Assembly (NCBI GenBank): GCA_031256755.1
Contig: JAIRPZ010000227.1
Span: forward strand, 1-12,251
Length of the DNA: 12,251 nt
Reading direction: 5' to 3'
Source of the DNA: Planctomycetaceae bacterium
GTDB taxonomy: Bacteria > Planctomycetota > Planctomycetia > Pirellulales > Thermoguttaceae
How positions within the stretch are numbered: the first letter of the stretch is position 1; every line of letters starts with the position of its first letter. Shown one piece after another: positions 5,811 to 12,251 of this stretch. The notes under the pieces were generated by a model that saw only the letters and a list, made by a program, of their open reading frames with translations, was not told where the DNA came from and did not search any database. The position numbers and the translations under genes were made by a program.

Positions 5811-7907
5811 TCATCCGACATCGCCGAGATTCAGTACCGCCCCGTAGCGGTTCAGCATCTGTTTCCGCAATTTTGCATGTTCCGGCAGTGCCAAGCCCGG
5901 ATCAGAATGAACCAATTCCGCTGCGTCGGCACGCGCTTCCATTAAAACGTCCCGATCCCGAACCAAATCCGCTGCCCGAAACGGCGGGATTCCGTGCTGC
6001 TGCGTACCGAACAAATCCCCTGCTCCGCGAATCTCGAAATCTTTTTCCGCTAACTTAAAACCGTCCGGCGTTTTCTCAAACGCCTTCAAACGCTTCTGCG
6101 ATTCCGCCGTTGCCGTATTGCAAAAAACCGTACAATAACCCGGATGTTTGCCGCGCCCGATACGCCCGCGAAGTTGATGCAACTGCGACAACCCGAACCG
6201 CTCGGCACTTTCAACCGTCAGTAAATTCGCATTCGGAACATCTACGCCGACTTCGATGACCGTTGTGGCGATCAGCAGATCAATTTCGCCGGTTCGGAAC
6301 TCGAACATAATCCGTTCTTTTTCTTCGGTACTCATCCGTCCGTGCATCATCGCCAGCCGGAACTCTTTTAACGGGCCGGATGACAGTTGGTCATAAGTTG
6401 TCTGCAAACTTTTGGCATCAAATTCTTCAGTATCTTCAATGAGCGGCACCACGACATAGCCCTGCCAATGTTCTTCGCGGATTTTCCGTGCCACAAAATC
6501 CCACCAGGCGGTGCGCCGTTCCGCATCGGCAATATACGTTTTGACCGGCTGACGACCCGGCGGCAATTCATTCATCACCGACACCTCAAGATCACCGAAC
6601 ATGGTCATCGTCACGCTGCGCGGAATCGGCGTTGCCGTCATCACAAGATAATGCGGCTCGAAAGTTATGCCGGATGAGACCTTCAGAGCGGCTCTTTGTC
6701 TTACGCCAAACTTATGCTGTTCGTCAATGATGACCAAACCGAGTTTCTGAAACGGAATCTCACTGTGAATAATTGCCTGCGTACCGACAACGATCTGCGC
6801 TGCACCTGTTTTAATATCGTGCAGGTGCATGGCTCTTTCTGACGGTTTTTGTCCGCCGAAAAGTTGAGCAATGCGGATTTGACTCTTTTCCATCATGCGT
6901 GAAAGCGTCCGAAGATGCTGCCGGGCAAGGACTTCGGTCGGTGCCATAAAAACCGACTGACAGCCGCTGGCGGCGGCAAGCAGCATCGCATAAACGGCAA
7001 CGCACGTTTTGCCGCTGCCGACATCCCCCTGCAAAAGGCGGTTCATCGGCACCGGCTGCGACATATCTGTAACAATTTCTTTGATAACTTTTTCCTGTGC
7101 TTTGGTTAAGTCAAACGGAAAACGCTGCCGGATACGGCTGTCAATATGCCGGTCAAATTTGATCGGCAACGCTTTGAGATGCGTTTGGTGCTGCTGCCGC
7201 CGAATGGCAAGACCGAGTTGTAAAATGAAAAGTTCCTGATAAACGAACCGCCGTCTTGCCCATATTCGGGCTTCATGACTTTGCGGGAAATGAATGTTCC
7301 GCACCGCTTCGTCTATCGGCAGCAATTTGTGTCCGGTCAAAAATGTTTCGGGAAACACTTCTTCAAGCAGCGGCGTATAGTCCGGCAGCATATTCCGCAG
7401 TATCCGCCGCAGATGAAATTGCTTCAATCCTTCCGTGAGCGGATAAATCGGCAAATACGGTTCGATGCCTTCTTCCTCTTCGTTATCGGCAAGATAAGTG
7501 ATTTGCGGATGCATCATGATCCAAAAAGGATAATCGAACTTCGGTTTGCCGGAGAGCATCACCCGCCGTCCTTTGGCGAATTCACGCATAATGAAGGGCA
7601 TTTTGAACCACAGTCCTTTGAGGTATCCTTTTCCGCCGCAATCAACGATAAGCGTGAGCATTTCACCGCGGGCGGTGGATTTTTTTGTCCATTCTTCGAT
7701 GGTGCCGACAATCGTTTGAACTTTGCCGCTTTCTTCGAGTTGATCGAAGGTGCGCCGCTCGGTCATATCCTGATAATCGCGGGGAAAGTAAAAGAGTAAA
7801 TCCTGTGCGCGGTGCAGTCCGATGCGGTGCAGCATTTCCGCCCGCTGCGTACCGACTCCTTTAAGGAACTGAATCGGTGAACGTAAATCGGGAGCGGCGG
7901 AAGACAT
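5811..7907 (-). CDS. recG: ATP-dependent DNA helicase RecG, 698 aa
   Basis: RecG is the monomeric double-strand translocase that remodels stalled replication forks and branched intermediates in the cytoplasm. The N-terminal wedge/OB domain covers roughly residues 1-260. The SF2 motor shows Walker A GDVGSGKT (294-301), the DEQH box (395-398, in IIDEQHKFG), TATPIPR (424-430), motif V ATTVIEVGVDVPNA (547-560) and motif VI QLRGRIGRG (578-586). The RecG-typical GAGDLFGTQQHG follows at 628-639 and the end GAVLNLGDVG matches the family's C-terminus. Length is normal (E. coli 693 aa). I use ATG 7907 instead of the in-frame ATG at 7991, because family similarity begins at LRSPIQFLKGVG and the longer form would overlap the DUF1559 gene. 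A perfect TATAAT ends 6 nt before this ATG. Confidence 0.97.
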   Translation of the reverse strand: MSSAAPDLRSPIQFLKGVGTQRAEMLHRIGLHRAQDLLFYFPRDYQDMTERRTFDQLEESGKVQTIVGTIEEWTKKSTARGEMLTLIVDCGGKGYLKGLWFKMPFIMREFAKGRRVMLSGKPKFDYPFWIMMHPQITYLADNEEEEGIEPYLPIYPLTEGLKQFHLRRILRNMLPDYTPLLEEVFPETFLTGHKLLPIDEAVRNIHFPQSHEARIWARRRFVYQELFILQLGLAIRRQQHQTHLKALPIKFDRHIDSRIRQRFPFDLTKAQEKVIKEIVTDMSQPVPMNRLLQGDVGSGKTCVAVYAMLLAAASGCQSVFMAPTEVLARQHLRTLSRMMEKSQIRIAQLFGGQKPSERAMHLHDIKTGAAQIVVGTQAIIHSEIPFQKLGLVIIDEQHKFGVRQRAALKVSSGITFEPHYLVMTATPIPRSVTMTMFGDLEVSVMNELPPGRQPVKTYIADAERRTAWWDFVARKIREEHWQGYVVVPLIEDTEEFDAKSLQTTYDQLSSGPLKEFRLAMMHGRMSTEEKERIMFEFRTGEIDLLIATTVIEVGVDVPNANLLTVESAERFGLSQLHQLRGRIGRGKHPGYCTVFCNTATAESQKRLKAFEKTPDGFKLAEKDFEIRGAGDLFGTQQHGIPPFRAADLVRDRDVLMEARADAAELVHSDPGLALPEHAKLRKQMLNRYGAVLNLGDVG

Positions 7908-7913
7908 ACGGTT

Positions 7914-7919
7914 ATTATA
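7914..7919 (-). promoter_or_regulatory. Probable recG -10 element, implying a leaderless mRNA
   Basis: On the minus strand TATAAT occupies 7919-7914. A start point 7 nt downstream would be 7907, the A of the recG ATG. The -35 region (TGCCGA at 7942-7937) is weak, so a specific promoter is likely but not certain. Confidence 0.5.
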
Positions 7920-7951
7920 CCGGTTCGGGAGCGGACTCGGCAGCATGGGCA

Positions 7952-8863
7952 TCACGGCAGCGTTACCGTTTCGCCGTCTTCGCGGCTGCATAATTTTTCC
8001 AGCACGTCCTTTGCCGTTGCTGCCGGCAAGAAATGGACGGAACCGTCTGCAAAGACTCCGTTTGCACCGCCGGTATGAAAACTGCGGACATCATAAACGT
8101 AATTGAGACAATCCGAACAGGTGTAAGTCGTGTCAAGTGTTCCGGTTTTCCCGTTAAAATGAGAACACTTCGGAGCATAATTGACGATTCCCTTCGTCAC
8201 AATGCCCGCATCGCCGCCGAGCCAGCCGCAATAATAATCATTCGCTGCGTAATACGAGGTCTCGGCAATCATTAACGTGTTTGACATTCCGTCCGTAATG
8301 TCTTCCAAACCAATCGGCGGAATCTCCGTTTTTATGACGTTAGGATAATCGGAATAGTCGGCAAGAAAGTCGGGAATAATCGTTCCGACAGTGCTGTCGT
8401 ACTGACCAATCCCTTGTATTCCGCCGTAATGATTCAGGCAGAGATTGGTTAAAGTACCGTATCCGAATTCCATAACTTCCACTTCGCGGGTTTGCGGATT
8501 GGGTTCGGTCGGACAAAGGTACATCGGTATTTTATAGGTGGCCAGATTTTTGTTTGCCGGTTCACTGACGTGAATATCCAGAGACAACAGATTGCGGATA
8601 TTCTGCTGTTCGGCAAAGGGTAAAACGGCACCTGCCCACGTGAATCCGTTTTTGTTTTTTGCCGGCGGCAGTTTGTTTTCGGTATCGTGATAATTATGGA
8701 CGGCGAGTCCGATTTGTTTGAGGTTATTGGAACAACTCATTTTCCGTGCGGCTTCGCGTGCCGCCTGAATGGCAGGAAGCAACAAGGCAATGAGCATGCC
8801 GATAACAGCAATGACGACAAGGAGTTCAATAAGGGTAAAGGCAGTATGTTTGTTTTTGTTCAT
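7952..8863 (-). CDS. DUF1559 type IV pilin-like protein with H-X9-DG motif, 303 aa
   Basis: The N-terminus NKNKHTAFTLIELLVVIAVI is a type IV prepilin-like signal: cleavage before FTLIE, Glu at +5, and a long hydrophobic helix continuing to LLLPAIQAAREAARK. It is followed by the family hallmark SCSNNLKQIGLAVHNYHD. Near the C-terminus FHTGGANGVFADGSVHF gives H-X9-DG (His263, Asp273). Both ends are typical of the DUF1559 family that is hugely expanded in planctomycetes; such proteins are probably exported, but their function is unproven. The residue before the cleavage site is Ala instead of the usual Gly. A CxxC (TCSDC, Cys249/252) and several other cysteines could form disulfides. ATG 8872 is 9 nt upstream in frame, but the promoter (TTGACA 8900-8895, TAAACT 8878-8873) would start transcription near 8866, so I choose ATG 8863. 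The stop is 44 bp before recG. Confidence 0.92.
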   Translation of the reverse strand: MNKNKHTAFTLIELLVVIAVIGMLIALLLPAIQAAREAARKMSCSNNLKQIGLAVHNYHDTENKLPPAKNKNGFTWAGAVLPFAEQQNIRNLLSLDIHVSEPANKNLATYKIPMYLCPTEPNPQTREVEVMEFGYGTLTNLCLNHYGGIQGIGQYDSTVGTIIPDFLADYSDYPNVIKTEIPPIGLEDITDGMSNTLMIAETSYYAANDYYCGWLGGDAGIVTKGIVNYAPKCSHFNGKTGTLDTTYTCSDCLNYVYDVRSFHTGGANGVFADGSVHFLPAATAKDVLEKLCSREDGETVTLP

Positions 8864-8872
8864 TGTTTCCAT

Positions 8873-8900
8873 AGTTTAGTGAAATGGTTAATTTTGTCAA
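8873..8900 (-). promoter_or_regulatory. Promoter of the DUF1559 gene
   Basis: A perfect -35 TTGACA (8900-8895) and a -10 TAAACT (8878-8873, 4 of 6 consensus) are separated by 16 bp. The predicted start is about 8866, which leaves only about 3 nt before ATG 8863. Confidence 0.6.
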
Positions 8901-9054
8901 TCGTTTGCCTCCTGCGGAACATCAGGAAAAGGTTGTGTGTTTGCTGCAAGCGGGTGTTCCGGTGTGCTATGGTTCGGACAAGGTACCGGCGAGAATGCCG
9001 TCAAAACGTGTTGACGTAACTAATCCTGAACACGACGGAAACGCGGTTTATTGA
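8884..9054 (+). CDS. Possible small ORF, 56 aa
   Basis: ATG 8884 to TGA 9052-9054 encodes 56 residues with a natural-looking composition: MVNFVNRLPPAEHQEKVVCL, then QAGVPVCYGSDKVPARMPSK and RVDVTNPEHDGNAVY. An in-frame TAG at 8872-8874 limits the upstream end. No family is recognised. Against it: no ribosome binding site, and the -35 of the divergent DUF1559 gene lies inside it. For it: an uninterrupted frame filling most of the DUF1559-ffh spacer, with its stop directly at the base of a strong hairpin. It could be a remnant of a longer gene. Confidence 0.35.
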   Translation: MVNFVNRLPPAEHQEKVVCLLQAGVPVCYGSDKVPARMPSKRVDVTNPEHDGNAVY

Positions 9055-9077
9055 AAAAAACGGGCTGCCGGCAGCCC
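9054..9077 (-). terminator. Intrinsic terminator for leftward transcription
   Basis: GGGCTGCCGGCAGCCC (9062-9077) is a perfect 16-bp palindrome. Read on the minus strand, the GC-rich hairpin (6-bp stem, CCGG loop) is followed by one G and then seven T (9060-9054), a canonical intrinsic terminator. On the plus strand no T-tract follows. No minus-strand gene lies immediately upstream of it; the nearest is MATE, beyond ffh. Confidence 0.7.
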
Positions 9078-9104
9078 CCCGTCCTTGAATCTCTGCCGGC
9101 AGCC
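9065..9104. repeat. Two copies of a palindromic 12-mer upstream of ffh
   Basis: CTGCCGGCAGCC occurs at 9065-9076 and 9093-9104, 28 bp apart. The core CTGCCGGCAG is itself palindromic. The first copy is part of the terminator-like hairpin; the second sits between the -35 and -10 of the ffh promoter. The arrangement would suit a dimeric DNA-binding protein, but chance or duplicated hairpin DNA is also possible. Confidence 0.55.
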
Positions 9105-9112
9105 GTTATACT
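9085..9112 (+). promoter_or_regulatory. Probable ffh promoter
   Basis: TTGAAT (9085-9090) and TATACT (9107-9112) are separated by 16 bp; each hexamer matches the sigma70 consensus at 4 or 5 of 6 positions. The predicted start near 9119 gives ffh a leader of about 53 nt. The spacer contains the palindrome CTGCCGGCAG (9093-9102). Confidence 0.5.
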
Positions 9113-9171
9113 GTCGGAAAATTTTATCTGTTCAACCGGAGGGCGTAACTTCCTTCCACCGTTTCCGATTT

Positions 9172-10653
9172 ATGTTCGAGAATCTCCAAACCGGTCTCAT
9201 GTCGGCAATCAAAACCTTGCGGGGCAAGGGGAAATTGACCGAGGCGAATATGCGGGAAGGACTCGAACTCGTCCGGCAATCGCTGCTCGAAGCCGACGTA
9301 AGTTTATCCGTCGTCAAGGACTTTATCAGCCGGATTTCCGAAAAAGCAACCGGCGAAGCCGTCCTGCGGCTGCTCGATCCGACAGAACAACTTGTCAAAA
9401 TCGTTCATGAAGAACTGATCGCCCTGATGGGACCCGTCGATCATTCTCTTCACCTGAAAAAACCGCTGACAACGCTGATGCTTTGCGGTTTGCAGGGATC
9501 GGGCAAAACGACCACCTGCGGCAAACTCGGTTATCTGCTCGTCAAACGGAATCTGAAACCGATGCTCGTTGCCGCCGACTTGCAGCGTCCGGCGGCAATC
9601 GACCAACTCGAAATTCTCGGCAAAACACTCGGCATACCGGTTCACACAGATCGAATCAGTAAAGACCCGGTGCAGGTTTGTCAGGATGCTGCCAAAAAAG
9701 CCGCCGCAGCGGGCGTTGATGTGCTGATTCTGGATACTGCCGGACGGCTGCACATCGATCAGGAATTGATGCAGCAACTCCAGCGTGTGGAACAGAAACT
9801 TCAGCCGGATCAGGTCTATTTTGTCGTGGACGCAATGACCGGTCAGGATGCGGTGAACAGTGCCAAAGCGTTCAACGATGCGCTGGAACTGGACGGTGTG
9901 ATTTTGACGAAACTGGACGGCGATACCCGCGGCGGAGCGGCGTTGTCCGTCAAACACGTGACCGGTGTGCCGATCAAATTCATCGGAACCGGTGAAATGA
10001 CCGATGCCCTCGAAGAATTTCACCCCGACCGGATGGCGGGACGAATTCTCGGCATGGGGGATATGCTCACGCTCATCGAACAGGCAACGGAAAAACTGGA
10101 TAAGGAAGCCGTTGCCAAGCAGGAAGAACGTCTCCGCAAAGGGGAATTCACGCTGGACGATTTTCGGACACAGATGGGGCAGGCAAAACGGCTCGGTTCG
10201 TTCAGCAAGTTATTGAGTTTCATTCCGGGAATGGGGCAAATGACTCAAATGATGGGGGAAGCCGGAGTGGATGCAGACGAAGAAATGCGGACAGTCGGCG
10301 GCATTATTGATTCGATGACTCCCGAAGAGCGGCGGAATCCGAAGATGATTGACAACAGCCGCCGCCGCCGGATTGCAGCCGGTGCCGGTGTGCCGCCGAA
10401 TAAAATCAGTGAATTGGTTAAATCGTTCCTTCCGATGGCGGAGATGATGAAAGCGATGTCGTCAATGAATATGAAAGATCGGATGAATGCGATGCGTCAG
10501 ATGTCGCAGACGATGCAGCAAAATCCGGGTGCCAATTTGCAAACACCGAAGGGCAACACCGGCAAACGGCTGACTTCGCAGGAAAAAAACGAGATGCGCA
10601 AACAGCGGGAAAAAGAAAAGAAACGCCGCGAAAAAGAAAAACGGAAAAAATAG
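9172..10653 (+). CDS. ffh: Signal recognition particle protein Ffh (SRP54 homologue), 493 aa
   Basis: Ffh is the GTPase that, with the SRP RNA and FtsY, delivers nascent membrane proteins to the translocon. The N domain starts MFENLQTGLMSAIKTLRGKG. The G domain has G1 GLQGSGKTT (106-114), DLQRPAAIDQL (136-146), G3 DTAGR (188-192), TKLDG (246-250) and GTGE (272-275). The methionine-rich M domain runs from about 300, with the SRP-RNA-binding stretch NSRRRRIAAGAG (395-406). The last 25 residues are a lysine/arginine/glutamate-rich basic tail. Length is slightly above the usual ~450 owing to this tail and to the M-domain linker. I start at ATG 9172 because family similarity begins there; the TTG at 9085 would place the promoter inside the gene. 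No ribosome binding site is visible before the ATG. No SRP RNA motif is seen in the window. Confidence 0.97.
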   Translation: MFENLQTGLMSAIKTLRGKGKLTEANMREGLELVRQSLLEADVSLSVVKDFISRISEKATGEAVLRLLDPTEQLVKIVHEELIALMGPVDHSLHLKKPLTTLMLCGLQGSGKTTTCGKLGYLLVKRNLKPMLVAADLQRPAAIDQLEILGKTLGIPVHTDRISKDPVQVCQDAAKKAAAAGVDVLILDTAGRLHIDQELMQQLQRVEQKLQPDQVYFVVDAMTGQDAVNSAKAFNDALELDGVILTKLDGDTRGGAALSVKHVTGVPIKFIGTGEMTDALEEFHPDRMAGRILGMGDMLTLIEQATEKLDKEAVAKQEERLRKGEFTLDDFRTQMGQAKRLGSFSKLLSFIPGMGQMTQMMGEAGVDADEEMRTVGGIIDSMTPEERRNPKMIDNSRRRRIAAGAGVPPNKISELVKSFLPMAEMMKAMSSMNMKDRMNAMRQMSQTMQQNPGANLQTPKGNTGKRLTSQEKNEMRKQREKEKKRREKEKRKK

Positions 10654-10678
10654 TCCTTCTGCAAGACAACGCCCTTTT

Positions 10679-12070
10679 TTAGGACAAAAACTCTTTTTCG
10701 ATCACCCGCATCGACTCCCAAATGCGGCTGCGGTAGCGCAGCCAGAAACTAAAACAGTACGCAAGAACAATGGCGGTAATCATTGACCAGCACCAAAAAA
10801 TACCAAGACCGCACCAAATACCAATCCAGCAGGCAATCACATACAGCGGCGCAAGAAATCCTACCGCCCACGCAATAAATGCCGTGTCGCCGGCTCCGCG
10901 AAGTGCCGAACAAAAAATGACCGAACAACTGTCGAAAAAAAGATACGCCGCCATAAACCGCATCAAAATAATCGTCAACTGATGGACGGCAGCGAACTCG
11001 TCTTTGTCGGCATAAACCCCGAAAACCAATAAAAACCAATCAGGAACGGCAATAAAAGCAACGCCGAAAAAACCGGTATAACCGCAAGCGATAATCACTG
11101 CCGTCATCGTTGCCCGCCGGGCAAGAGCAGGAAGATTTTTGCCCAGTTGATTGCCGACCATCGATGTCACGGCAATGCCGATGCCGTTCATCGGCATAAA
11201 GGTAAAGGAATTCAAAGTGAAGGCAATCGTTGTCGCACTCCGTTCGGCCGAACCGAGACCGCCGATCAGCAGCATAAAGGCGGTAAAAGCAAGCGTATCC
11301 GCAAAGACAAAAATGCCGGTCGGAATTCCGAAATAACAAATTCGTCCCATCAGCGGCAAATCCAGTACCATACCGTACAAAATTTGAAACCGGAATTGAT
11401 GTCTGCGGTCTTCGATCAGCATCAAAACGAGATAGATCAAAAACCTGATCCACTGCGAGAGTGTTGTGGCAATAGCGGCACCGGCAAGTCCCCATTCGGG
11501 AAAGCCGTATTTACCGAAGATCATGCAGTAGTCAAGCACAATGTTCAGGGCAACGCAGAAGAGGTTGTTGTACATTTCGATTTTCATTTTGCCTTGCCCG
11601 CGGAAAAAGGCGGCGGCGGCTTCGCCGCAAATGACGGCACCGCATCCCAGCAGGACGTAAAAAAAATACGTCCGTTCCAGAGCGACAAGACCGGCATCAT
11701 GACCGAACAAAACGAAGAGCATGCATATCGGTTCAAACGACAGCAGAAAAACCGGCATCAGCAGCAGTCCGAACCATATTCCCTGCCAGACGGAGCGTCC
11801 GATGCGGTGATGATGTCCGCTGCCGTGATATTGGGCAACGAAAGTGGTGATGAAGGCGGCGGTGGCGAGCGGAATGGCGACGGCAGACCAAAAGACCATG
11901 CCTGCCTGCATGGAAGCGGTCATGGAATCGGCACTGATCCACATGAGAAACATGCGGTCGGTGAAATTCATCAGAGAGATTGACCCGCTGGAAATGATGA
12001 GCGGGACGGCTTGGCGCAGCACGTCCCGGCCGCCGCACGGACGCGTCCACCAATGAGAGTTCAACAGCAT
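10679..12070 (-). CDS. MATE-family multidrug/cation antiporter, 463 aa
   Basis: MATE proteins export drugs or metabolites across the inner membrane in exchange for Na+ or H+. The protein has about twelve hydrophobic segments in two pseudo-symmetric halves. The equivalent loops FFRGQGKMK (residues 155-163) and ALRGAGDTAF (389-398) are the paired RGxGx motifs typical of the family, and MVGNQLGKNLPALARRA (304-320) is a typical MATE loop. Length is standard. The N-terminus HWWTRPCGGRDVLRQAVPLI precedes helix 1 and is soluble. ATG 12070 is preferred to the TTG 9 nt upstream because the -10 element overlaps that TTG. The substrate cannot be told. The gene is convergent with ffh over a 25-bp gap that holds no recognisable terminator. 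Confidence 0.93.
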   Translation of the reverse strand: MLLNSHWWTRPCGGRDVLRQAVPLIISSGSISLMNFTDRMFLMWISADSMTASMQAGMVFWSAVAIPLATAAFITTFVAQYHGSGHHHRIGRSVWQGIWFGLLLMPVFLLSFEPICMLFVLFGHDAGLVALERTYFFYVLLGCGAVICGEAAAAFFRGQGKMKIEMYNNLFCVALNIVLDYCMIFGKYGFPEWGLAGAAIATTLSQWIRFLIYLVLMLIEDRRHQFRFQILYGMVLDLPLMGRICYFGIPTGIFVFADTLAFTAFMLLIGGLGSAERSATTIAFTLNSFTFMPMNGIGIAVTSMVGNQLGKNLPALARRATMTAVIIACGYTGFFGVAFIAVPDWFLLVFGVYADKDEFAAVHQLTIILMRFMAAYLFFDSCSVIFCSALRGAGDTAFIAWAVGFLAPLYVIACWIGIWCGLGIFWCWSMITAIVLAYCFSFWLRYRSRIWESMRVIEKEFLS

Positions 12071-12078
12071 AAATGACA

Positions 12079-12108
12079 ATTATAGCACAATATCCCTGAA
12101 ATTGGCAA
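12079..12108 (-). promoter_or_regulatory. Strong MATE promoter with extended -10, near-leaderless
   Basis: On the minus strand TTGCCA (12108-12103, 5 of 6) is followed after 18 bp by TATAAT (12084-12079). TGC directly before it makes a perfect extended -10 (TGnTATAAT). Transcription should start at about 12072, so ATG 12070 would be about 2 nt from the 5' end. Confidence 0.65.
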
Positions 12109-12131
12109 CGGAATGATTGTAAGTCCGTTGC
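12105..12131 (-). terminator. Hairpin after the methyltransferase stop, overlapping the MATE -35
   Basis: GCAACGGA (12105-12112) pairs perfectly with TCCGTTGC (12124-12131) over an 11-nt loop. It lies 6 bp past the stop of the upstream minus-strand gene and is followed by CAATTTC, a poor T-tract. Its distal arm includes most of the MATE -35 element. Confidence 0.4.
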
Positions 12132-12136
12132 TGTTC

Positions 12137-12251
12137 TCAATTTCCGTCTTCGACCATTCTCCTTTCTTCTTCTGTCAAACCGTAGAGTTTATACACGAGC
12201 AAGTCGATTTCTTTTTCCGCTTTGACATCCCCCTTCAATCGCTGGTTCACC
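12137..12251 (-). CDS. C-terminus of a probable N6-adenine DNA methyltransferase (Eco57I/PglX-type), partial
   Basis: The last 37 codons before TGA (12139-12137) are visible; the gene continues past the right edge. The translation starts VNQRLKGDVKAEKEIDLLVY and ends KLYGLTEEERRMVEDGN. The pattern ID.LVYKLYGLTEEE...VE is the usual closing segment of Eco57I-like type IIG restriction-methyltransferases, BREX PglX proteins and related large N6-adenine methylases. None of the catalytic motifs lie in the window, so the exact class (stand-alone type IIG, BREX or other) cannot be decided. If it is such a protein, a phage-defence locus lies to the right. The MATE gene follows 66 bp downstream with its own promoter. 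Confidence 0.6.
   Translation of the reverse strand, partial: VNQRLKGDVKAEKEIDLLVYKLYGLTEEERRMVEDGN

Noticed and set aside
7908..7991. Longer recG starting at ATG 7991
   Set aside because: The added 28 residues are arginine-rich non-family sequence overlapping the DUF1559 end, and the TATAAT at 7919-7914 would lie inside the gene.
29..9133. The 12-mer TTTTATCTGTTC present at 29-40 and 9122-9133
   Set aside because: A single shared 12-mer without extended similarity or matching context is most simply chance.
9085..9171. Longer ffh starting at TTG 9085
   Set aside because: Family similarity begins at the ATG at 9172, and the promoter -10 would lie inside the coding region.
8880..9171. SRP RNA (ffs) next to ffh
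   Set aside because: I looked for the conserved GGAA tetraloop context (AGGTCCGGAAGGAAGCAG-like) on both strands and did not find it.
10654..10678. Terminator between ffh and MATE
   Set aside because: Only a weak GTCCT/AGGAC pairing and a T6 run are present; no GC-rich stem precedes the T-run.

Overview
The window looks like chromosomal DNA of a planctomycete, probably from the Pirellulales. The main evidence is a DUF1559 pilin-like protein with the H-X9-DG motif, a family greatly expanded in that phylum. A large secreted two-domain alpha/beta hydrolase and a small lipoprotein of a type I associate with planctomycetes also point that way, as does the scarcity of Shine-Dalgarno sequences. The order-level assignment is inference, since no rRNA is present. 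I found no tRNA, rRNA, CRISPR array or insertion sequence.

Layout. (1) 1-982, plus strand and visibly more AT-rich: a possible gene tail, then four very small genes (two-repeat ankyrin protein, 79 aa, 47 aa, 77 aa) that overlap or abut each other, followed by a hairpin-rich spacer (961-1212). (2) 1305-4966, minus strand: a secreted tandem alpha/beta hydrolase whose first domain lacks the nucleophile serine and whose second domain keeps a triad, then an SprA-related putative zinc metallopeptidase (HEQAH). A 467-bp stretch without a convincing gene separates them. (3) 5193-5752, plus strand: a predicted lipoprotein and a YeaQ/YmgE-like membrane protein, convergent with recG. (4) 5811-8863, minus strand: recG, and upstream of it the DUF1559 gene. 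(5) 9172-10653, plus strand: ffh, the SRP GTPase. (6) 10679-12070, minus strand: a MATE-family transporter convergent with ffh. (7) 12137-12251, minus strand: the last 37 codons of what looks like an Eco57I/PglX-type N6-adenine DNA methyltransferase that continues beyond the window.

The genes do not form one pathway. recG (fork repair) and ffh (membrane protein targeting) are housekeeping genes; the rest are envelope or secreted functions and an accessory edge on each side. The most notable signals are regulatory. DUF1559, recG and MATE each have a -10 element so close to the start codon that the mRNA should be leaderless or nearly so. The ffh promoter carries a CTGCCGGCAG palindrome between its -35 and -10, and the same palindrome occurs 28 bp upstream inside a hairpin that, on the minus strand, looks like an intrinsic terminator. 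No terminator is visible between MATE and ffh, so that hairpin could end a MATE transcript that has run antisense through ffh. No clearly new multi-gene system can be demonstrated here; the closest candidate is the four-gene cassette at the left.
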